In this document: piece by piece, positions 59,641 to 64,000 of the stretch
Position numbering within the stretch: position 1 is the first letter of the stretch
How the letters are laid out: each line of letters starts with the position of its first letter
NCBI RefSeq assembly: GCF_900188405.1
Contig: NZ_FZOF01000001.1
Location: forward strand, 682,001-746,000
Source of the DNA: Actinacidiphila glaucinigra
GTDB lineage: Bacteria; Actinomycetota; Actinomycetes; Streptomycetales; Streptomycetaceae
Direction of reading: 5' to 3'
Length of the DNA stretch: 64,000 bases
The notes under the pieces: generated by a model
Seen by the model: the letters and a program-made list of their open reading frames with translations, nothing else
Database searches by the model: none
Told to the model about the DNA's origin: nothing
Translations under genes and position numbers: made by a program

Positions 59641-60505
59641 CCGCCTCGAGCGCCTCCGCCACGCTCGCCGTGACGTCCGTGACCGGGTAGAAGACCCGCC
59701 GGATCACCCGGTCCGCGCCGACCACCAGGGTCAGCCGCTTCAGCCGCACCGCGCCGCCCGCGCGGAAGGTCGGCAGCCGCAGCGCCGCGGACAGGGTCAG
59801 CTCCGCGTCCGACAGCAGCGGGAAGGGCAGCCGCTCCCGCTCGGCGAACTCGGCCTGCTCGTCCGGGCGCTGGGCGCTCACCCCGTGCACGGCCGCGCCC
59901 GCCGCGGTGAACTCCGCCGACCGGTCGCGGTAGGTGCAGGACTCCAGCGTGCAGCCCGCCGCCCCCGGGATGTCGCCCCAGCCCGGGGGATAGGACGCCG
60001 GCCGCGCGAAGGCGCCGGGGAAGCAGTAGAGGACCGTGAACGGGCGGTCCGGGGCCACCGGGTCGAGCGGTTCGCCGTCCGGGCCCGCGGGCAGCAGCAG
60101 CGCGGGCACCCGGGTCCCCGTCAGCGCGTGCACGCGCTCGGCCTCCGGCGAGCCGTCCGCCGCGGTGCCGGTGGTCGTGCCGTCGCCCAGCACCCACTGG
60201 TCGCCCCAGTCCTGGAGGGCGATCAGCACCGGCAGCAGCGCCCGGCCGCGCGGGGTGAGCCGGTACGCGTACCGCACCGGGCGCTCCTGGTAGGGCTCGC
60301 GGGCCAGCACGTCCGCGTCGACCAGCAGGCGCAGCCGTTCGGCCAGCACCTTGCGGGAGACGCCGAGTTCGCGCTGCAGGTCGTCGAAGCGGTCGACGCC
60401 GCGGGCGGCGTCCCGCACGATCAGCAGCGTCCACCAGTCGCCGACCACGTCGAGCGCCTGGGCGATGGAGCAGTTCGCGTCACCGAGGTGTGTGCGGCGG
60501 GCCAT
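59618..60505 (-). CDS. HxlR-type winged-helix regulator fused to a peroxiredoxin domain
   Basis: The 295-aa protein has two joined parts. Residues ~10-100 are an HxlR winged helix: 'CSIAQALDVVGDWWTLLIVRDAARGV' with the family Cys at position 12, then 'GVSRKVLAERLRLLVDADVLAREPY' and 'YRLTPRGRALLPVLIAL'. Residues ~130-290 are a PrxQ-like thioredoxin fold: 'FTVLYCFPG', then 'GAAGCTLESCTYRDRSAEF' with Cys185 and Cys190 in the C-x4-C spacing of PrxQ. A ~15-residue insert lies between strand and active site. A thiol redox sensor or peroxide-responsive regulator is inferred. It diverges from the transporter at 60575 over a 10-5-10 palindrome. Confidence 0.85.
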   Translation of the reverse strand: MARRTHLGDANCSIAQALDVVGDWWTLLIVRDAARGVDRFDDLQRELGVSRKVLAERLRLLVDADVLAREPYQERPVRYAYRLTPRGRALLPVLIALQDWGDQWVLGDGTTTGTAADGSPEAERVHALTGTRVPALLLPAGPDGEPLDPVAPDRPFTVLYCFPGAFARPASYPPGWGDIPGAAGCTLESCTYRDRSAEFTAAGAAVHGVSAQRPDEQAEFAERERLPFPLLSDAELTLSAALRLPTFRAGGAVRLKRLTLVVGADRVIRRVFYPVTDVTASVAEALEAVRTASRP

Positions 60506-60526
60506 GCCGCTATCCTGCCAGCCGAG

Positions 60527-60551
60527 AGTGAGTTCCCAAAAGGAACTCACT
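60527..60551. promoter_or_regulatory. Palindromic operator between the HxlR-Prx gene and the MFS gene
   Basis: AGTGAGTTCC at 60527-60536 is perfectly complementary to GGAACTCACT at 60542-60551, with CAAAA between. The 25-bp site lies 22 bp from the regulator start and 24 bp from the transporter start. It is the size and style of HxlR/MarR operators and could control both genes. Confidence 0.75.
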
Positions 60552-60574
60552 GGGGCGGAGAAGGGGGTTCGGGT

Positions 60575-61852
60575 ATGCGCGAGGTGCCCAGGGTCGTCTG
60601 GTCGCTGGCGGCGGGGGTCTTCACGAACGCGGTCGTGAGCTTCACCTTCGTCTACCTCTTCGTCTGGCTGACCGCGGTACGGGACCTGCCCGTCGCGCAG
60701 GCCGGGCTGATCGCCGGCACGGGCGGGGTGGGCCTGGTCGCCGGCAACTTCACCGGCGGATGGTTCGGCGACCACCTCGGCCACCGCCGCGTCCTGCTCG
60801 CCGGATCCGCCGTCTCCGGCGCCGGACTCGTCCTGCTGCCCGCCCTGCCCACCGCTGTGCTGCTGCCCGTCCTGCTGCTCGCGCAGTACGCGGCCGGCAC
60901 CGTGCGCGCCGCCAACTCCGCGCTCGTCGCCGTCTCCGTGCCCGAGGGCGCGCGCCGCCAGGGCTTCGCCGTGCTGCGCTTCGCCTCCAACGCGGGCTTC
61001 ACCGTGGGGCCGCCGCTCGGCGCGCTGCTGGCCGCCCACACCTCGTACACCTGGCTTTTCGTCGCCGACGGCGTCGGCACACTGCTCTTCGCGGGCTACG
61101 CCGCCCGCGCGCTGCCCGCCGAGGGCGCCCGCCGGGCCCGCGCCGCGCGCCCCGCGGACGCCCCCGGACTGTGGACGGCACTGCGCGCGCGGCCCGCAGT
61201 GATGCTGCTGCTGGCGACGGTCCTCGTCACCGACACCGTCTACCGGCAGCAGTACTCCACCCTGCCCGTCTGGCTCGCCGACCACGGCATCGGCACCGGC
61301 GCGTACGGCTGGCTGATCGCCGTCAACGGCGGCGTCATCCTCTGCCTGGAGATCCCGGCCACCGTCGCACTGCGCCGCCGGCCGCCGCTGCCGATCACCG
61401 GCACCGGCCTCGTCCTCGTCGGCGCGGGCTACGCCGCCCTGACCGGGGGGCCGTACATCGCCACGGCGGTGACCATGATGGTGTTCCTCACGGCGGGGGA
61501 GATCCTCTACAAGACCACCGCCACCGCCTACGTCGCCGACAGCGCCCCGGACCACCTGCAGGGCCGCTTCCAGTCCCTGTACGCGGGAGCCTCCGTCAGC
61601 GGCACCGTCCTCGCCCCGCCCCTCGGCGGCGCCCTGTACGAGGCGGCGCCGGGCGCGCTGTGGCCGGTCTGCGCGGTGCTGGCCGCGCTCAGCGGGGCGG
61701 TGCTGCTGGCAGCGGCCGCGTGGTGGCGGCGCGGTGCGGGGGAGGGGGACGGGGAGGCGGTGTCCGCCGCAGGCGTGCCGGGCGGGGCGGGTGCGACGCG
61801 GCGGCGTTCCGGATGGCGGGCCGGTTGGGCAAGCGCGGGACGCAGCGACTAG
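60575..61852 (+). CDS. MFS transporter (second paralogue)
   Basis: The 425-aa protein is closely related to the transporter at 58417: both share '[13 protein letters not shown]'-type openings, '[12 protein letters not shown]', '[23 protein letters not shown]' and '[29 protein letters not shown]'. Twelve membrane helices are predicted. The C-terminus adds a Gly/Arg-rich basic tail ('[21 protein letters not shown]') absent from the paralogue; the dapD promoter lies under it. Its start is 24 bp from the palindromic operator, and regulation by the divergent HxlR-Prx protein is likely. Substrate unknown. Confidence 0.88.
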   Translation: MREVPRVVWSLAAGVFTNAVVSFTFVYLFVWLTAVRDLPVAQAGLIAGTGGVGLVAGNFTGGWFGDHLGHRRVLLAGSAVSGAGLVLLPALPTAVLLPVLLLAQYAAGTVRAANSALVAVSVPEGARRQGFAVLRFASNAGFTVGPPLGALLAAHTSYTWLFVADGVGTLLFAGYAARALPAEGARRARAARPADAPGLWTALRARPAVMLLLATVLVTDTVYRQQYSTLPVWLADHGIGTGAYGWLIAVNGGVILCLEIPATVALRRRPPLPITGTGLVLVGAGYAALTGGPYIATAVTMMVFLTAGEILYKTTATAYVADSAPDHLQGRFQSLYAGASVSGTVLAPPLGGALYEAAPGALWPVCAVLAALSGAVLLAAAAWWRRGAGEGDGEAVSAAGVPGGAGATRRRSGWRAGWASAGRSD

Positions 61853-61855
61853 CGT
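61825..61855 (+). promoter_or_regulatory. Candidate leaderless promoter of dapD
   Basis: TAGCGT at 61850-61855 ends 7 nt before the dapD ATG, with TTGGGC at 61825-61830 as a loose -35 (19-nt spacer). It lies inside the 3' end of the preceding transporter gene. No ribosome site precedes the ATG. Confidence 0.5.
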
Positions 61856-61862
61856 TCGACAC

Positions 61863-62855
61863 ATGACTGAAACGACCGCCACCTCTCGCGCCACCGGTGC
61901 CGTTGCCGCAGGCCTCGCCACGATCGCCGACGACGGCACCGTCCTCGACACCTGGTTCCCCGCGCCCGAGCTCGTGGCGGCCCCCGGCCCCGCCGGGACC
62001 GAACGGCTCACCGCGGACCAGGCCGCCGAACTGCTGGGCGACGCCGCCCCCAAGGCGCTGGGAGCGGACCCGCGCCGCGGCGTCGAGGTCGTCGCCGTAC
62101 GCACGGTCATCGCCTCGACCGACGACAAGCCGCTCGACGCGCACGACGCCTACCTGCGCCTGCACCTGCTGAGCCACCGCCTGGTCAAGCCCAACGGCCA
62201 GAACCTGGAAGGCATCTTCGGCCTCCTGGCCAACGTCGCCTGGACCTCCATCGGCCCGGTACCCGCCGGGAACATCGAGCGCGCCCGCCTCGCCGCCCGA
62301 GCCGAGGGCCTGCACCTGTCGGTCTACGGCGTCGACAAGTTCCCGCGCATGACGGACTACGTCGTGCCCGCCGGCGTCCGCATCGCCGACGCCGACCGCG
62401 TCCGCCTCGGCGCCCACCTCGCCTCCGGCACGACCGTGATGCACGAGGGCTTCTGCAACTTCAACGCCGGCACGCTGGGCACCTCCATGGTCGAGGGGCG
62501 CATCAGCCAGGGCGTCATCGTCGGCGACGGCTCCGACATCGGCGGCGGCGCCTCGATCATGGGCACCCTCTCCGGCGGCGGCAAGTCCGTCATCTCCATC
62601 GGCGAGCGCTGCCTCCTCGGCGCCGAGGCCGGCATCGGCATCTCCCTGGGCGACGACTGCGTCGTCGAGGCCGGCCTCTACGTCACGGCGGGCACCCGGG
62701 TCTGCCTGCCCGACGAGACCATCGTCAAGGCCAAGGAGCTCTCCGGCGCCGACAACCTCCTCTTCCGCCGCAACTCCATCACCGGCACGGTCGAGGTCCT
62801 CCAGCGCACGGGCTCGTGGGGCGGGCTGAACGAGATCCTGCACAGCCACAACTGA
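61863..62855 (+). CDS. dapD: 2,3,4,5-tetrahydropyridine-2,6-dicarboxylate N-succinyltransferase
   Basis: Succinylates tetrahydrodipicolinate in lysine and meso-diaminopimelate synthesis, which feeds the cell wall. The 330-aa protein matches the actinobacterial DapD type. The N-terminal domain contains '[28 protein letters not shown]', and the C-terminal left-handed beta-helix has hexapeptide runs such as '[28 protein letters not shown]' and '[23 protein letters not shown]'. '[10 protein letters not shown]' holds the catalytic Glu region. It has its own leaderless promoter. A strong terminator follows the stop. Confidence 0.97.
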   Translation: MTETTATSRATGAVAAGLATIADDGTVLDTWFPAPELVAAPGPAGTERLTADQAAELLGDAAPKALGADPRRGVEVVAVRTVIASTDDKPLDAHDAYLRLHLLSHRLVKPNGQNLEGIFGLLANVAWTSIGPVPAGNIERARLAARAEGLHLSVYGVDKFPRMTDYVVPAGVRIADADRVRLGAHLASGTTVMHEGFCNFNAGTLGTSMVEGRISQGVIVGDGSDIGGGASIMGTLSGGGKSVISIGERCLLGAEAGIGISLGDDCVVEAGLYVTAGTRVCLPDETIVKAKELSGADNLLFRRNSITGTVEVLQRTGSWGGLNEILHSHN

Positions 62856-62923
62856 CCGCGCGCGGCGTGCCGGGTGCCGTGCGCGGCACGCGGCCGTGAG
62901 CCTGCGGCCGTGTCGGCCGTCCG

Positions 62924-62965
62924 ACGAGCGCCCTCCCATGGCCGGTGGCCCGGGAGGGCGCTCGT
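62924..62965. terminator. Bidirectional terminator between dapD and the DUF4279 gene
   Basis: ACGAGCGCCCTCCC at 62924-62937 pairs perfectly with 62952-62965 over a 14-nt loop that can itself form a GGCC/GGCC stem. It ends 4 bp before the stop codon of the convergent gene and about 69 bp after dapD, so it can serve both. Confidence 0.8.
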
Positions 62966-62969
62966 GCGT

Positions 62970-63428
62970 TCAGCGCCCGTCCGGGCCGGAGGCCGTGTCG
63001 TACTCGTCGACATCGAGCTCGGCGCCGACGGCGGCGAGGAAGTCCATGACCTCGCGGTCAAGGTGCCAGCCGAAGAGATTCGGGCTCTGCGGGGCTTCCG
63101 GGAGGTTCTGAGTTGCGTCGTCGAAGTAGCGCACGACCTGAAGCACTGCTCCGCCGCCTTCGGCAGCCAGGCGGCCGGCGAGTTCGGCTATGCGGTCGGT
63201 GTGGGGCCGCAGCCTTTCGAGAACCCGGGCGATCTGCTCGTCCACGCACAACCCCGGGTCCGCGCAGGCGACCTCCCAGGAGTGGTCGACCGGGACGACC
63301 GTCGGCCCGGCGAGGCGGCTGCCCCGGACCGACACCTTGTCAGGGCTGATGCCAAGCTGCTCGGTGATCTCTTGTGCCGGGGTGTGGCGGCTGAACAAGG
63401 CGAAGTAGACGTACTGGCGCACGGGCAT
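62970..63428 (-). CDS. DUF4279-domain protein
   Basis: The 152-aa protein opens 'MPVRQYVYFALFSRHTPAQEITEQLGISPDKVSVRGSR', the pattern of DUF4279: a beta strand, then a helix of the 'TP.EIT..LGI.PD' type. 'HSWEVACADPGLCVDEQIARVLERL' and 'GAVLQVVRYFDD' continue the fold. No enzymatic motif is evident; the family has no firm role, although related small domains occur in immunity proteins. TAGCAT lies exactly 7 nt before the ATG, suggesting a leaderless transcript. It diverges from the small gene at 63482. Confidence 0.75.
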   Translation of the reverse strand: MPVRQYVYFALFSRHTPAQEITEQLGISPDKVSVRGSRLAGPTVVPVDHSWEVACADPGLCVDEQIARVLERLRPHTDRIAELAGRLAAEGGGAVLQVVRYFDDATQNLPEAPQSPNLFGWHLDREVMDFLAAVGAELDVDEYDTASGPDGR

Positions 63429-63435
63429 CCGCGCG

Positions 63436-63441
63436 ATGCTA
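63436..63441 (-). promoter_or_regulatory. Candidate -10 element for the DUF4279 gene
   Basis: On the minus strand TAGCAT lies 7 nt upstream of the ATG, with no ribosome site, pointing to a leaderless mRNA. Confidence 0.4.
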
Positions 63442-63481
63442 CCCCCGAGCTCGGATGACGCCGGTTCAAGGGGAGGGCAAG

Positions 63482-63847
63482 GTGGGCGTGTACGTCTCCG
63501 TCAGGGGGTGGCTGGAGTGCGACGAGCAGCAGCTCGCCGCCGTCCGCCAAGTGATCGCGGACCATTCCGACGGGCACTACAGCGACGGCTGGGGCTTTCC
63601 GGCCCGACACTTCAACTGGACCTCGTACGTCTTCTACGGCGGCGACGTCCGTGTGTCGGCCGTGGACTGGTTCATGGACCAACTGCGGGCGATGGCCGCG
63701 ATCCCCGCGTCCGACGAGGACGGGGACCGGGTCCGTGGGCTCTTCGTGGCCAGTGGCGAGGTGGCCGGGCAGGTCGAGTGGCAGGTGCGGGGCGGATCGG
63801 TGACGACCCGGCCCACTGAGGCCGGTCTTGCCTACCTGGCCGAGTAG
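63482..63847 (+). CDS. Small uncharacterised protein, possibly immunity-like
   Basis: The GTG at 63482 after GGGGAGGG gives 121 aa; an in-frame ATG at 63455 and a GTG at 63488 are alternatives. The sequence is a mixed alpha/beta domain: 'VYVSVRGWLECDEQQLAAVRQVIADHS', 'GWGFPARHFNWTSYVFYGGDVR', 'WFMDQLRAMAAIP' and 'GLFVASGEVAGQVEWQVRGG'. The Trp- and Tyr-rich centre and size recall immunity proteins of polymorphic toxins, but no toxin gene is in view. No family was recognised. It may be functionally paired with the divergent DUF4279 gene. Confidence 0.65.
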   Translation: MGVYVSVRGWLECDEQQLAAVRQVIADHSDGHYSDGWGFPARHFNWTSYVFYGGDVRVSAVDWFMDQLRAMAAIPASDEDGDRVRGLFVASGEVAGQVEWQVRGGSVTTRPTEAGLAYLAE

Positions 63848-63951
63848 CGCAGGGCCGTCGCACGTCACTGGGACGGTCGGCACGGCGGCAGGGCGGTGCG
63901 CCATGTGAACGGCTCCCCGAGAAGACGCGGTGACCGGGACACCGGCGTCGG

Positions 63952-64000
63952 TCACGTCGCAGAGGGGGCGGGCGGGAGGGGGAGCCGCAGGACGATCTCG
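63952..64000 (-). CDS. C-terminal end of a gene continuing past the right edge
   Basis: Reading leftward from the right edge, the last 15 codons give 'EIVLRLPLPPAPSAT' before a TGA at 63954-63952. The 'EIVLRLPLP' strand is the common last strand of histidine-kinase ATPase domains, but too little is visible to assign it. Codon use and GC bias fit a real coding end. Confidence 0.35.
   Translation of the reverse strand, partial: EIVLRLPLPPAPSAT

Overview
This window reads as the core chromosome of a Streptomyces species or a very close relative. GC content is very high, GTG starts are frequent, neighbouring genes are often coupled by ATGA or GTGA overlaps, and the gene set is actinobacterial: whiA with rapZ and a YvcK-type gene, rbpA, opcA, a mycothiol-dependent isomerase, a SufR-SufBDCSU operon and a DasR-type operator. 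The order of uvrB-uvrA-uvrC-rapZ-yvcK-whiA, then gap-pgk-tpiA-secG, then pgi, pgl-opcA-zwf-tal-tkt, ctaB, ctaA and suf resembles the conserved central block of the S. coelicolor chromosome. No rRNA, tRNA, CRISPR array, transposase or prophage was seen. Region 1 (1-8.3 kb) is accessory: a truncated N-formylglutamate amidohydrolase gene, an alkylated-DNA repair methyltransferase, an AbiEi-like protein, an MHYT membrane protein, a GH18 glycosidase, and a three-gene cluster resembling the mat extracellular-glycan loci (small membrane protein, deacetylase-glycosyltransferase fusion, acyltransferase). Region 2 (8.3-25.6 kb) carries the three UvrABC excision-repair genes. Between uvrB and uvrA lie two TerD-family genes, a terC gene preceded by a convincing yybP-ykoY manganese riboswitch with a visible ribosome-site switch, two metabolic enzymes and a transporter. 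Downstream of uvrC is the tightly overlapping rapZ-yvcK-whiA group, which links envelope and carbon control to sporulation. Region 3 (25.7-41.4 kb) is central carbon metabolism: gap, pgk and tpiA, then secG, rbpA, an amino-sugar kinase gene, a SIS-domain gene with a DasR-like operator, an exporter, pgi, and an oxidative plus non-oxidative pentose-phosphate operon read leftward from tkt to pgl. A near-perfect 31-bp inverted repeat separates pgi from pgl. Region 4 (41.7-50.4 kb) has haem O and haem A synthesis genes (ctaB, ctaA), a glutamine-synthetase-like and amidohydrolase pair, a 580-bp imperfect inverted-repeat element, a secreted beta-helix protein and an ABC-2 export pair. Region 5 (50.5-57.3 kb) is the sufR-sufB-sufD-ferredoxin-sufC-sufS-sufU-sufT iron-sulphur operon, with an iron-box-like site upstream. 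Region 6 (57.4-64 kb) is accessory: an SMR exporter and TetR pair with paired operators, two paralogous MFS exporters flanking an HxlR-peroxiredoxin fusion regulator, dapD, and small uncharacterised genes. The most unusual features are the manganese switch, the large inverted repeat, the HxlR-peroxiredoxin fusion module, the TerD protein with an apparently dead FtsK-like domain, and an in-frame repeat insertion in pgk.
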